A DNA stretch of 64,000 nt, taken from contig OX031066.1 in NCBI GenBank assembly GCA_943736015.1, forward strand, positions 8,064,245 to 8,128,244. Direction: 5' to 3'. This document shows, piece by piece, positions 44,982 through 54,909 of the stretch. The notes below the pieces were generated by a model. The model saw nothing but the letters and a program-made list of their open reading frames with translations. It was not told the DNA's origin and did not search any database. The position numbers were made by a program, and so were the translations under genes. Source of the DNA: Tridacna crocea (taxonomy: Eukaryota; Mollusca; Bivalvia; Cardiida; Cardiidae). Positions within the stretch are counted from its first letter, which is position 1; each line of letters starts with the position of its first letter.

Positions 44982-45742
44982 TTAGTTTAAACATATTTTA
45001 TTCAACAGTATATAACATATAGTAACAAACGTGAGTCATATTACACATGTACTGAAGAAATGGATCAGAACGGAAGCTACAGCTTATAGAGTTCTTCTCC
45101 AATTTCCAGACAAAGGTTATGGTACATGTATTTCATAGTCAATACGTTAAAAATAATTTCAAAGTAGAAAGAAGTAGAAAGAAAACAATATTAACAAAAA
45201 CAAAAAAAGAAAAGAAAAAAACATTAGAAGTAGATTGAGACAGAATGGTCTGGAGCGTTAATGGTAGAGATTTGCCAATCTATAGAAACAGATTAAGAAG
45301 TCATAGTAACTTCCAACTTGACCAACACCTCTGTATTGACATTTTAAATTACGACATAAATTATGATAAATGGGAAAAGTACAAGATTATCTGATAATGG
45401 TCATAAAAGACAATACATAAAAATTGCTTCGCAATAAATACAAAGAAAGACAGTAAACTTCCAACTTAAATCCGAAACCAAATAGTCATATATTAACTAT
45501 ATATTGCCAGAAAATCTTCCACTGTTACGGATATATGTATGCACCGCACTAAATATTCTTTGATTATCAGAAAGACTAAGATTTTCATCCCCGAAAAGAA
45601 TGGTTTGAAGATTAAATGTTGAAATATCATATATGCTATGACTTAGACTAAGTCTGAAGTCACGATAAAATAAACACTCTAAAAAGTAGTGGTGCGTCGA
45701 TTTCATGTGTTTGGTAACGAAATTGGGAAGACTTAGAAACAT
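44982..45742 (-). mobile_element. 5'-truncated LINE, 3' end
   Basis: It comprises the end of a LINE ORF2 (45,497-45,742), then about 500 bases of 3' untranslated sequence ending near a GAATAAAATATG polyadenylation-like signal (about 44,995-45,006 on the minus strand). The 5' side stops abruptly at 45,742, as is usual for LINE insertions. Confidence 0.65.
45497..45742 (-). pseudogene. LINE reverse transcriptase C-terminal remnant
   Basis: About 80 residues including THHYFLECLFYRDFR, NLQTILFGDENLSLSDNQ and IFSAVHTYIRNSGRF. A C-terminal H-x-x-x-C-like stretch, a Leu-Leu-Phe-Gly strand and a closing Val-His-x-Phe-Ile helix are typical of the last part of CR1/Jockey-type ORF2 proteins in molluscs and echinoderms. 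The reverse transcriptase and endonuclease domains are not present. Confidence 0.7.
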
Positions 45743-45744
45743 CT

Positions 45745-46445
45745 AGCAGTCGGTAATGCTAAATTGCTACATGCACTTTTAAAAAACTTTACGCACCATA
45801 ATCAACATTAAGGTTAAAAATTTAGGTTAGGTGTCGGCAGCACTAAAATAAAGGTCTCATATTTACATTAATAGCGCTTAATTGTCATTTATGGTTCAAA
45901 AGCAGACACATTTAATGGTATGCATTTATATATCTAGAATACTGAAAAAGTAAAATGTGTGTTTTACTTTGAAAAGTCTCAGTTGAAATACTTTTTAAGA
46001 CCAATTATTTCGACAAGCAAGGCAAGGATTAACAATTTCGAGGTCGCCAAATATAAATCTACATTATTTACAAAAGGACCTAAGACCGTGTTCACCGCGT
46101 TACAATTTGTTCTATAGTGCATGTACATGTACTTCTTTCAAGAGTGTTAATCGATAAAGCATATCTTTTTAAAGTAATTGTTCTTAATTGTCCCGGGAAG
46201 TCTTAGAACGTTGGATAAATGCAAGATTATGTAAGATTGAATTCAAAAATCATTTTTGTGCACAATAATTATATTCTCCCTTAAAAAATGTGCATGCGTA
46301 TTTTGTTGCTTAAAACGAGCCAGGGTCCGTAATCAGCAACAGTTCTAAATATACATTTTTAGTTTCACTCTGAACTTAGAAAGTAGTGCAACATCGGATC
46401 GGCTAAATATCGCTTTGTACTTTGTAATAAATTCCAGTCATTTTG
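45745..46445. other. No recognised feature
   Basis: A/T-rich, nothing identified. Confidence 0.4.
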
Positions 46446-46449
46446 GAGC

Positions 46450-46672
46450 TTAACTCTTTTCTTCATAAATACTCATTTCTACGCATTGCGTGTAGTAGCC
46501 TTCGGAAAAAAATGTAGCAAAAGGTGAAATTGCTCGTGACGAGCAATTTCACCTTTTGTCACAATGTTTTCTATGCTTTCAAAAATATACACATAAGAAA
46601 CAGCTTCATCCTTGGTGTTAGTAGGATCAATTAGAGATACCATAGAAATGCATTATGGGGTAAAGGGTTAAG
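46450..46672 (+). repeat. LT2 hairpin MITE, copy 2
   Basis: TTAACTCTTTTCTTCATAAA at the left, hairpin GGTGAAATTGCTCGTGACGA in the centre, and TTATGGGGTAAAGGGTTAA at the right. Its closest relative is copy 1 at 32.9 kb. Confidence 0.88.
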
Positions 46673-46679
46673 GGTTTGA

Positions 46680-47130
46680 GCAACTTGCCACAAAACATAC
46701 ATTGCGGTGAACGTCCTATCATGGGAAAAGGAAAAGTCCAAATCACGCACAAGGCGTCACCAGGACAAGTTATGACGAACGCTAATAATTTGTGATTCCG
46801 ATTCTTATCAGTATGACTTGCTGGTCGAATCATTATTTCCAGTATAACTCTCTAACGAGTGACTCAGAGTTTTCACAAGACTATAGAGGCGCTAGGAATA
46901 TCATTTTAGTCGTGTACAAAGTGCAGTAACTGTTGCTCAGTATTTCTTGTGAGCCCTGTCTGTCTCAATTAATCAATTTTAGCCATTATCTCACACAGAC
47001 ACTCGGAAAGAAGCAGCCGCTTGTTGCAAGCAATGAAACTGTCATGAATCTGGTAAGGGAAACGTTTTGAAGGCCAATGCTATTTTCCTGTTTTGAAAGA
47101 AGTGAATTATGCTCTGTGAAAAGGGATTTA
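46680..47130. other. No recognised feature
   Basis: Nothing identified. Confidence 0.4.
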
Positions 47131-47212
47131 ATTTTTTTGCAAGAAATCCGATCCATGTCAGCTTCTGCAGTTAGCGCAGGCTGACATAGAGAGAAACTTT
47201 ATGTTAGGTGTA
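47130..47212. repeat. Family D palindrome, decayed
   Basis: AATCCGATCCATGTCAGCTT with GCGCAGGCTGACATAGAGAG; one arm is damaged. Confidence 0.6.
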
Positions 47213-47293
47213 AGTTTTCTGTATGGCTAAAGATAATACTACCTCATTTTCTAATCTGTTGTTAGACAAAATGGACTTAATAGATAGATATTT

Positions 47294-47639
47294 TTATTAT
47301 ACTGCAAAGAAATTTCTCGTGATCTGATTGGTTAACATGCCGGGAACATAATATCATGTTCCCTGGCAAAAAACAGTTTCCCTTTTGAGTGCCCCGTAAA
47401 CATCACTACACGTGCAATACATCATCCAAAATGGCGGCGCCGATCGATCATCAGACTGCACATTTATTCACCAAACTGCACGTTTTAGTGACGTCAGCTT
47501 CCAGTGACGTCAGTTTTCATTGAATTGGGGCACACAGAAGGGAATTTCTATTTTGTTAGCATACTCGATTCGTGAAATTATAAAACAGGAAAATTTCGCT
47601 TAACGCGCTTTGAAAGGGGAAAACTTTGCAGTATAATAA
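47294..47639. repeat. Possible TIR element
   Basis: TTATTATACTGCAAAG at 47,294 and its exact complement CTTTGCAGTATAATAA at 47,624 enclose 314 bases without a coding frame. No clear target duplication was found. Confidence 0.45.
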
Positions 47640-47643
47640 ATTC

Positions 47644-47787
47644 GTTGTACGGTCAGGTGGCAGTGGACTTGAAAACATGTTCACGGCTGTGGTTAATCAT
47701 GTCGCCCCGAGCCGAAGGCGAGGTGGCGACATGATTAACCACAGCCGTGAACATGTTTCCAAGTCCCCTACCACCTGACCGTACAAC
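47644..47787. repeat. Large near-perfect hairpin
   Basis: GTTGTACGGTCAGGTGGCAG at the start is mirrored by CTACCACCTGACCGTACAAC at the end. The arms are about 63 bases with only a few mismatches, around a 17 base loop (CCGAGCCGAAGGCGAGG). It abuts the preceding TIR element. Confidence 0.9.
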
Positions 47788-47971
47788 TAATAATGTCACG
47801 ATTTGCTTGGTACCATGCGTAACTGAACTGCAGCCATGATCCCCTGTTTATTGAGCAATACTCGGATATTTTCTTTGTACAAATGTGCCGTTATTGATAC
47901 GCTTGAACTTCTAATGTCGTTTCTAATTGATTTAGAGCCAACTAGCACATTCACGGATTTACCTATTTGAG

Positions 47972-48163
47972 CAGTAACAAATCTCTTCGTTTGCTCAGTA
48001 ACAGATATACTCGTTTGCGCAGTAACGGATATATTCATTTGTAAAGTAAAGAATATACTCGTTTGCTTAATTACAAATATACTCTTTTGCCCAGAAACCG
48101 ATATACTCTTTTACGCAGTAACGAATATACTAGGTTGCGCAGTAGCAAATATCTATATACTCC
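47972..48163. repeat. Minisatellite, 24 bp unit, about eight copies
   Basis: Variants of CAGTAACGAATATACTCGTT follow each other with a fixed 24 base period. Copies differ by 2-6 bases. The period is a multiple of three, so frames through it give an eight-residue repeat, but no supporting gene structure was seen. Confidence 0.85.
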
Positions 48164-48230
48164 TTCACAATTAAATTGCCTGCAGAAGAATAAAGTTCAA
48201 GTACAAATAAGATTTTATTTGAACAATTTC

Positions 48231-48236
48231 GGTCTA
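48231..48236 (+). repeat. Target duplication, left (GGTCTA)
   Basis: GGTCTA precedes the transposon and is repeated at 59,773-59,778 directly after it. Confidence 0.75.
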
Positions 48237-48620
48237 TACGGTGGCACAAAAGTGACATGGAAGATATATTTTATACTACGTGCGCACGTAATAGTTATTA
48301 CGTGCCCACGTAATAGTTAATACGTGCGCACGCAATAGTATTACGTGCGCACGTATTAGTTAATACGTGCGCACGTATTAGCTACTGCGTGCGCACGTAA
48401 TACTATTGCGTGCGCACGTATTAGTTATTACGTGCCCACGTATTAGTTAATACGTGCGCACGCAATAGTATTACGTGCGCACGCAGTAGCTAATACGTGC
48501 GCACGTATTAACTAATACGTGCGCACGTAATACTATTGCGTGCGCACGTATTAGCTAATACGTGCGCACGTATTAACTAATACGTGCGCACGTAATAACT
48601 ATTACGTGCGCACGTATTAA
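48237..48620 (+). repeat. Left terminal inverted repeat with 16-unit palindromic array
   Basis: The outer 40 bases (TACGGTGGCACAAAAGTGAC, then ATGGAAGATATATTTTATAC) are followed by about 16 units of about 21 bases built on ACGTGCGCACGTAATAACTA-type sequence. Each unit is itself a palindrome, with variants GTGCCCAC and CACGCAATAG. The first 247 bases equal the right end. Beyond them this array has five more units than the right one. Confidence 0.95.
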
Positions 48621-48624
48621 TCGA

Positions 48625-48629
48625 CCAAT
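48625..48629 (+). promoter_or_regulatory. CCAAT box, transposase promoter
   Basis: GACCAATCAGA lies directly inside the left array, 63 bases before the transposase ATG. The mirror-image position at the right end has CACCAATCAGA. Confidence 0.55.
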
Positions 48630-48691
48630 CAGACCTCTACCCCTATGATGTCACTCTGGTAAACAAATATCAGTCGCGCTGCATTTTCACC

Positions 48692-49091
48692 ATGCCTCGA
48701 GTAAATTATTGTGTTCCTTTGTGTACTGCCGAATCTAAAGGTAACCTACCTTTTTATCGGCTTCCCAAGAAAGGAACGGGTGAAAGATAGACTTGGATAA
48801 GGCTGATTCGGAACGAAAACTTGCGAACTGAGTCTCAATGGACCAGCGTGTGCAGTCTCCACTTTGTTAATGGACGCAAGACATATGATGACTCTTGTCC
48901 TACAATCTTTCCATGGTCGCAAGATTGGGAGAAAGTAATGTACACGTATAACAACAGATCTGACCCTGCAAGACCGAAATTCAGATCATTCAAAATGGTT
49001 CAGCCTCAGTCTTACAGGAAAAGACAGAAAACTGGTGAAGACGGAAGTACAGCAAGAGAAAAGAGGATGAGAAAAAGACTTTGATACACAG
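48692..49091 (+). pseudogene. Transposase exon 1: THAP zinc-finger domain
   Basis: Starts ATGCCTCGAGTAAATTAT. The frame encodes CVPLC (the first zinc Cys pair), the FYRLPKK motif, WIRLIRNENL, then CSLHF (the second Cys-His pair) and CPTIFPW, matching the C2CH spacing of THAP DNA-binding domains. An in-frame TAG at 48,788-48,790 breaks the domain between GTGER and TWIRL. The frame also ends in TGA at 49,082, just before a possible donor (CACAG, then GTATACC at 49,092). The domain would bind the terminal palindromes or the transposon ends, as THAP domains do in P elements and ISL2EU. Upstream is the CCAAT box, downstream an intron with two LT1 copies. Confidence 0.85.
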
Positions 49092-49164
49092 GTATACCAT
49101 ATTCTTTTAAATCAATAGATGCAAATGGATGCATATTTTGGACAATAACCAACCAATCATTTTT

Positions 49165-49338
49165 TTTTTACCAAACGAGCCCGACTTTAAAACGACCATG
49201 TGAAAGAAACATTTTGAAAAGATTATAGTAACCAACAAATTTTCCTTAACCCACAATGTTTTCATACCTGTCAGTGACAAATATGTCATCGGCAAAGTTG
49301 GATGTGTCAAATATTGTCTGTTGTTTGGTCAAGGGTTA
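49165..49338 (+). repeat. LT1-like MITE in intron 1
   Basis: TTTACCAAACGAGCCCGACT at the left and GTTGTTTGGTCAAGGGTTAA at the right. The central hairpin is largely lost. Confidence 0.65.
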
Positions 49339-49400
49339 AAATCACAACCCACAACTTACTAAGATTAAAGTTCAATCAAACAAACTAACAGCAAATCAGC

Positions 49401-49613
49401 TTAGTTCTTTACCAAACAACAAAGTTTTTAAATGGACCACATTCAAAGCATTTGCAGACAACACATCATACCAAATGATGATTTATGTTGCCACTCCTAT
49501 AGAAAACATTGTGAGAAACGGAGAAAATGCTGTTTAACAGCATTTCTCCTTTTCCCATCTGGTTTTCAAAATGCTTCTTCCATATGGTTGTTAAGAGCTG
49601 GTATTGGCTTAAC
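49401..49613 (-). repeat. LT1-like MITE in intron 1, reverse
   Basis: TTAGTTCTTTACCAAACAAC at the left; centre GAGAAAATGCTGTTTAACAG with AGCATTTCTCC; degraded right end before CTTAACTC. Confidence 0.75.
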
Positions 49614-50115
49614 TCTTTACCACACAATCCTACCTTGTAACGACCCAACGAAGGCATGGGCGGCTCCAGAGGGGGGGACTGGGGGTCCGGACACCCCTGG
49701 AATTTTGGCAATAATGCGGTTTCCGGATTCGTGAAATGGTACTGGTTTGATATTGCACAGCATTTATGTAAAATACAGCCATAACTTTAAAAAAGAAAGG
49801 TTCTAAATGTGGAGACTTCCTCATGGTTAGAACTGGAAACGTTGACTTTTCTTGTAAACGGCTTACATCTACTGAAATCCGTAAACCAAAGTATCATATA
49901 ATAAGACAAGTGTGTTTTCGGTGGGACCCCCCCTGAGAAAGATATCTGGATCCGCGCTTGGAAGGGGTGTTGTCGAAAGATTTTGAATGCTGGTTACCGG
50001 CATAATTATTCTCCTTTTCCCAAAAGGTTTTCCACCTTTCCCAAAACAATTTTGATTTTTTAGTTACCTTTAATTTGTCATCTGCAAGTGCTTTGAATTA
50101 GGACTAGTTTAAAGA
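49611..50115 (+). repeat. LT1-like MITE interrupted by another repeat
   Basis: TTAACTCTTTACCACACAAT starts the copy. After TAACGACCC another sequence of about 310 bases intervenes (49,655-49,965), with GGCGGCTCCAGAGGGGGG near one end and GATATCTGGATCCGCGCTTG near the other. The LT1 hairpin (GAATGCTGGTTACCGGCAT) and body follow. Confidence 0.65.
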
Positions 50116-50425
50116 GGGTAGTCCACTGGCCTAACATTGAAAGGATTCAGTCTGTCTCTTGCTATTTCACAATATTTTGTCTAAAATATTACCCTTGATC
50201 TTGATGGTGTAGTTTACTTGATTGAAGGATTGTTTAACTGGTATCACATATTCATGTATTTCCTGGGTTTCTGTAGTACAAGGCTGGTGCCCTGAAGTGT
50301 CTTGCCCAGGACACTCCAATAAAAAACATAGTGTATCCAGTGACGCTTTAACTCGGAGCCTCCACTATCTTTTGGTCCACATGAAGGTGTAATTTTTTCT
50401 TTTCATACTGTATTGTCTATTTCAG

Positions 50426-50542
50426 GCAAATATCAGTACCTTAAATGTGGAGAGAACATCATATACAGTAAGCTTGGATGAATCTACAATCGCAGATGAA
50501 AATCATTTGTTGTTAGAGACAGTCGGACAGCCAAATGCTCAG
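50426..50542 (+). pseudogene. Transposase exon 2
   Basis: A 117 base, 39 codon exon between TCTATTTCAG and CTCAG followed by GTTATA. It is open in the frame that joins exon 3 (ANISTLNVERTSYTVSLDES onward to TVGQPNAQ). It encodes the linker between THAP and catalytic domains. No conserved motif is visible. Confidence 0.6.
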
Positions 50543-51337
50543 GTTATAATATTGTCTTTTTCTTAACTCTTTACCAGGCAAGAAATTTTTATGAAAGAGT
50601 CTGTAAATAACAGTTAAAATGTTACACAAAATATGCATCTTGTAGGGTTGAAAACTTTGTGGTTACTGGTACAAGTATTTTTGTCTTTTCCCAAAGTTAA
50701 CTTTAAATTGTCAATGTTTTAAGATTTAGAATAAATTTTGTAACATTTATAACCCATGATGTTATCTTGCATTGTGGTTGAGAAAAACTGGCAAGACTGT
50801 AGCATAGCATTTCAGAGCCCTAGCATCGTACAAAGTTTTAGTTTTGGTTGCAGATTACAAATGTTATCAAAAGTATGAAGTTTGTTTCTCCTACAGGAGA
50901 AAGAAGTATGGAAAAAGGAGGAAATACAGAACACAAGCATTTTCTCCCTTTTTCACTCCTCAGTTTTTGATAGGTTCATAAAAGACCTGCATTCTTTGCT
51001 TTGGCAAGATGAACAAATACCTAAAAAAACAGCTGGTTAACCCTTTACCCCATAAGGCATTTCTGTGGTATCTCTAATTGACCCTAAATAACAACAAGGA
51101 TGAAGCCGTTTCTTATGTGTATATGTTACCTTTTGACAGCATAGAAAACATTGTGACAAAAGGTGAAATTGCTTGTCACGAGCAATTTCACCTTTTGCCA
51201 CAATGTTTTCCATAGGCTCCTGCAAGCAATGAGTAGAAATGAGTATCTATGGAGTAAAGGGTTAAGGAACAAAATCAAGTCAAAAAGACTTGTGCCTTTA
51301 AGACTATTATATTCCAAATCATAATTTTGTATTTCAG
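50543..51337. other. Transposase intron 2 with nested repeats
   Basis: Contains two decayed LT1 traces (near 50,575-50,730 and 50,880-50,980) and an LT2 copy. It ends with the acceptor TTTTGTATTTCAG. Confidence 0.6.
51037..51263 (-). repeat. LT2 hairpin MITE, copy 3, reverse
   Basis: TTAACCCTTTACCCCATAAG at the left, AGGTGAAATTGCTTGTCACG in the centre, and GGAGTAAAGGGTTAA at the right. Confidence 0.88.
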
Positions 51338-52504
51338 GAAAAAGCCTGCAAAAACCAAAAGGGTAGTACGGTAATAGTAAAAGACAAACTTCAACAGCTG
51401 CTCCAAAATATTCTAAACAAATTATCCTCCCAAGATTCTGACCCCGATCCAAACAGTATAAGGGAATTACAAGCCCTGCTGATTGTTGTGACCAAATTGC
51501 TTATGAATGTGGAAGAGCAGTTGGACTGTGTGGTTGAGTTAAGACATTATGACAGATTTTTCCTAAAAAGGTTTGAGGGAAGTGATTCGGACATTAGGTT
51601 TTTGGACAGGATTTTACTCCTACCAGGCTTTGATGACATTCTATCATAATATGCTGGAGCAGGAGGCAAAATGTTTACAGTACTGGGGCGCAAATAACTC
51701 AACCACTAAAGATGGAGACAGTTTGAAATGTGGCAGAAAGAGAACACTTATTCCAATGGATGAAATGTTCATGACCCTAGTGAAACTAAGGCAAGGCTCT
51801 GCCAACTTGGATCTGGCAGAGAGGTTTGGTATTAGTGAAATCCATGTGTCACGCATATTTATTACATGGGTGAACTTTATGCACAGTGTCTTGTGTTACT
51901 TAGTTTAGACATTTGGATGTCAAGGGGAAAAATAAGGCGTAACAGTCCAAATATATTCAAGGAAATTTACCAGGATGTACAGATTATAATTGACTGTACA
52001 GAAATATCACTGGAAAGACCATCTGACTTTGAAGTACAGGCAGCAACTTACTCCACGTACAAGAGTTGCAACACGTTGAAAGACCTCATTGGTATAAGTC
52101 CAAATGGAATTCCGACATTCGTTTCAGATCTTTTCGAAGGGATTATTTCTGACAATCAGATAATTTTTGATAGTGGATTGGTTGAAAAACTTCAGGAGGG
52201 AGATGCCATCATGGCAGACCGTGGATTTACAGGACGGGAGTCTCTTGCAAAACATAAAATTAGACTTGTAACGCCACATTTCTTGAGCAATAAAGACCAA
52301 ATGCAAATACAGAATCTTGTTGAATCTGTTTCTATTGCTCGTGTCAGAATTCATGTTGAAAGACTCACGGGGCGCTTGAAGCAGTGGGTCATTTTGTCTT
52401 CTAAAGTGCCTATCACTTTTTGGAAGCACATTAATCACATCTTCCAGTTGTGTGTAATGTTGGTTTTATTTTGGCCCCCATTAGTAGATAAGGACTCTGA
52501 GTAA
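51338..52504 (+). pseudogene. Transposase exon 3: DDE catalytic domain (DDE_Tnp_4 type)
   Basis: After the acceptor the frame reads a Leu/Gln-rich helical part, then DIRF. A one-base insertion in the T run at 51,599-51,603 shifts the frame. The next frame gives FWTGFYSYQALMTFY, YWGANNSTT, LVKLRQGSANLDLAERFGIS and FITWVNFM. A one-base loss near 51,895-51,903 shifts it again. The last part has IIIDCTEI (first Asp), IMADRGFTGRE (second Asp) and the RVHVER-like RIHVERLTGRLKQW (catalytic Glu), and ends at TAA 52,502. Motifs and order match the catalytic core shared by ISL2EU and PIF/Harbinger transposases. All three acidic residues remain. Confidence 0.9.
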
Positions 52505-52510
52505 ATTGAT

Positions 52511-52583
52511 GAGTGAGTGCAGAACAATTCTAAGTGCCTATACATGTACATTGTATAGGCACTTAGAATGGTATTGAACTCAT
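52511..52583. repeat. Hairpin, family H, shorter copy
   Basis: AATTCTAAGTGCCTATACAT is mirrored by GTATAGGCACTTAGAATGGT. Its core AGTGCCT...AGGCACT matches the hairpin at 6.76 kb. It lies just after the transposase stop. Confidence 0.75.
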
Positions 52584-52629
52584 CCAACAAAATGGTGATG
52601 ATACACGTACTTTTCAACAGAATTATGAA

Positions 52630-52730
52630 TGCAGAGCAGTCATTATTTAACAAAGTGAACTTGTCATCTGCAGATACAATTTTGACAAAGGTCTGAAATT
52701 TTGTCGTCTGGTAAAGATTTGAACCTTTAT
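52630..52730 (-). repeat. LT1 fragment
   Basis: TGTCATCTGCAGATAC and TTTTGTCGTCTGGTAAAG resemble the body and end of LT1. The hairpin half is missing. Confidence 0.4.
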
Positions 52731-52792
52731 CCTGCAATGCCAACTGTCAACTCCTCTTGGAAATAATGCATTTGAAAACTTTTAAGTTTTAA

Positions 52793-52960
52793 TTAACCCT
52801 TTCCCAAACAAGCTCTGGTTTTTACTTGTCTGCCATACAAATCTTTTGAAAATACTGTGGGAAAGGAGAAATTGCTTGTAATGAGTGAAACTTAAAATTA
52901 TCGTCTGCAAGCCCTTTCAATTGAGAAGAGTCTAAAATTTGTCGTTTGGGACAGGGTTAA
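52793..52960 (+). repeat. LT1-like MITE, shortened
   Basis: TTAACCCTTTCCCAAACAAG at the left and GTCGTTTGGGACAGGGTTAA at the right. About 60 bases of the body are missing after the hairpin. Confidence 0.75.
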
Positions 52961-52964
52961 TAAT

Positions 52965-53235
52965 TAATCTTTCTGTGCAAATGTGTTCCATTTTTGCCCA
53001 CGTATTACTTGTCAGTAAAACAAATGTTAGCTATTAAAGGTTTCTCTGGAAAAGGGAAAAGCATCCACTTTCATAAATCTGACTGCAGGCTAACCAGAGT
53101 CTAAATTTTTCACTTACATTTTATTTCCATTTTCATCAGGACAAATGTTTTGAAGAAGTAACAATTACTAAATTTCAAATTTTTTTATTAAAATGGCACA
53201 TTTTATAAACATGGTGAGTAAGTGTTGTGAATTTC
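52965..53235. other. No recognised feature
   Basis: Spacer between repeats inside the transposon; nothing seen. Confidence 0.4.
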
Positions 53236-53238
53236 AAT

Positions 53239-53455
53239 CTATTACCACACAGTCCTGAATTAAGCATTTCACTATAAAAAAACTTTTGAAAACATTGTGG
53301 AAAGATAGAAAAAGTGCTGGTAACCAGCATTTTCTCCCTTTCCAAGTTTCCTTTCTTTAGATGAGAGACAAATTTCATATTTCATTGACATTTTATTTGT
53401 GATCTGCTAATGCTTTCAAAGTGAGTAAGTCTACAATTCTGTCATCTAGTAAAAT
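53239..53455 (+). repeat. LT1-like MITE
   Basis: ATTACCACACAGTCCTGAAT, centre GTGCTGGTAACCAGCATTTT, body with GATCTGCTAATGCTTTCAAA and end TGTCATCTAGTAAAATAA. Confidence 0.75.
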
Positions 53456-53570
53456 AAATTATGTGTCAACTCTCCTTAGTCTTTTTTACATAATATATAT
53501 TATGTTTATCAGTGAAAGTCTTAAATGGAAGAAAAAATGCATAATTGTAGACATTGTGGACATCTTAAAT

Positions 53571-53692
53571 TAACACATTACCAAACAACCTTGAGTTTTG
53601 ATTATCATAAGAAAGAAAGCTCTAGAAAACTTTGTGAGAAAAGGAGGAAATGCTGGTTACCAGTAGTTTCTATTTTCTCACAAGTGCTCTAG
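53571..53692 (-). repeat. LT1 half copy
   Basis: TTAACACATTACCAAACAAC followed by AGAAAACTTTGTGAGAAAAG and hairpin AATGCTGGTTACCAGTAGTT. The far end is missing. Confidence 0.65.
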
Positions 53693-53694
53693 GT

Positions 53695-53907
53695 TTTACC
53701 TAACGACAAATTTTTAGATTTGTCCAAATTCGGCAGACGACAATATAAACGTGATTCAAAAACTGAAACTTTACTTTAGATGTGTAGAAAAAATTTTGGG
53801 AAAAGGAGAAAATGCTGGTTACCAGCATTTTCTCCTTTTCCTGCGATGTTTTCAGAAGGCTGCTTCCTCTGGGTCGTAAAAACCAGGGATTGTTTGGTAG
53901 AGGGTTA
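53695..53907 (-). repeat. LT1 hairpin MITE, reverse
   Basis: TTTACCTAACGACAAATTTT at the left, perfect centre GAAAATGCTGGTTACCAGCA, and GATTGTTTGGTAGAGGGTTA at the right. Confidence 0.85.
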
Positions 53908-53929
53908 AATGCAAATTCTTTGTTCTAAC

Positions 53930-54062
53930 ACATAGCATACAATCCCATCTTTTAACACTCCTTAGAAAGAAGGCTTTTCGAAAAAATTGTAGGAAAAGGA
54001 AAAAGTAATGGAAACATTTTCTCCTTTTCCCACAATGTTTTCTACCACTCAAGACCTATTTT
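53930..54062 (+). repeat. LT1 half copy at the 3' end of the YqaJ gene
   Basis: CATACAATCCCATCTTTTAA and GGAAAAGGAAAAAGTAATGG with CATTTTCTCCTTTTCCCAC. It ends about ten bases before the last codons of the YqaJ frame and may have removed or displaced the original C-terminal coding sequence. Confidence 0.65.
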
Positions 54063-54072
54063 TATCCTTTTT

Positions 54073-54639
54073 TTATAAAACCCCTGAGCTACCAAAGTAG
54101 GTACAATGTTCATTGTGTGGAAGTCCAACAACTTTTTGAGAATGGCTTTCTTTCATAATGATTGTTTCTCCAAATGCTTTAAGTGAAAACTGGCTAGAAG
54201 ACCTTTTTCTTTCAATGGCTTCTTTAGGAGAAATATCTCTACAAGAATAAATGCACTTAATTTCAACCAATCCATGTGGATCTTTCTCTGAAGGATCTGT
54301 AATCAGGCCATCAGGACTAGCAGCAAGCTGCCCAAATTCCAAATCAACAAACAAACCACACCCACAGACTGTTATATTTACACCTTGTGCTGCTTTCTGC
54401 TGCTTGTATTTAACGACAACAACTTCATTATCTATCCCATATTTGACAGCTGGAATGGATGTCAATTTTGGTTTTCTTATCTGAATAATATCTTTAACTA
54501 GGGTTCCAATATTTCCCTTTCCGACTATCTTTTTCGCCTTGCTTGCTGTAATCCTGCCTTTCTTGTGCCTGAACCACAATGGGTTATTTGCTTGTCCATG
54601 AGTTTGCTTTTTGATTTCTTTCTGTCGTGCCTCTGTGAC
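54073..54639 (-). pseudogene. YqaJ-type nuclease exon of the second transposon protein
   Basis: The exon starts after acceptor GCCTTTATAG and reads VTEARQKEIKKQTHGQANNP, then LWFRHKKGRITASK, the first YqaJ motif. YGIDNEVVVVKYK holds the conserved Glu, LAASPDGLI the metal-binding Asp, and LVEIKCIYSCRD the Glu-x-Lys pair. This is the restriction-endonuclease-like fold shared by lambda exonuclease and YqaJ proteins, and all its catalytic residues are present. After about residue 160 the frame runs into sequence without family resemblance and stops at 54,073, so the glutamine-rich C-terminal motif of the domain is absent. Role in transposition is not established for the superfamily; end processing is a reasonable guess. 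Confidence 0.87.
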
Positions 54640-54687
54640 CTATAAAGGCAATAAATTAGCTGTTATCATTTATCGACTGCTTTCAAG

Positions 54688-54845
54688 TTAACTCTTTATC
54701 ACACAATCCCGACTTTTAATGACCCTGAGAAAAAAACCTTTTAGAAAACCCTATGGGAAAAGGAGAAAATGCTGGTAACCAGCATTTCATCCTTTTCACA
54801 CATTGTTTTTGACCCTGCTGGGAAAAAAATCAACCTTTTTCTTTC
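54688..54845 (+). repeat. LT1-like MITE, partial
   Basis: TTAACTCTTTATCACACAAT, centre GCTGGTAACCAGCATTTCAT, then a body that fades after TTGTTTTTGACCC. Confidence 0.75.
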
Positions 54846-54909
54846 TTTACTAAACCTAATGTAAAATATTGCAGATGAAAAATGTTGCTTGCTTAAAGAT
54901 TTGATGTCT

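Larger units (their letters stand above)
49092..50425. other. Transposase intron 1 with nested repeats
   Basis: Between donor GTATACC and acceptor GTCTATTTCAG. It holds three LT1 copies, one of which contains a further inserted repeat (49,655-49,965). Confidence 0.6.

Noticed and set aside
48277-48620. Regular palindromic repeats resembling a CRISPR array
   Set aside because: The units are contiguous without unique spacers, are palindromic terminal arrays of a transposon, and the genome is eukaryotic.
48821-49084. Transposase start at 48,821
   Set aside because: It is only the part after the in-frame TAG. The ATG at 48,692 restores the first Cys pair of the THAP domain and follows the CCAAT box.
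54251-54484. Plus-strand frame of 77 codons
   Set aside because: Lies antisense to the YqaJ exon, whose catalytic motifs identify the real strand.
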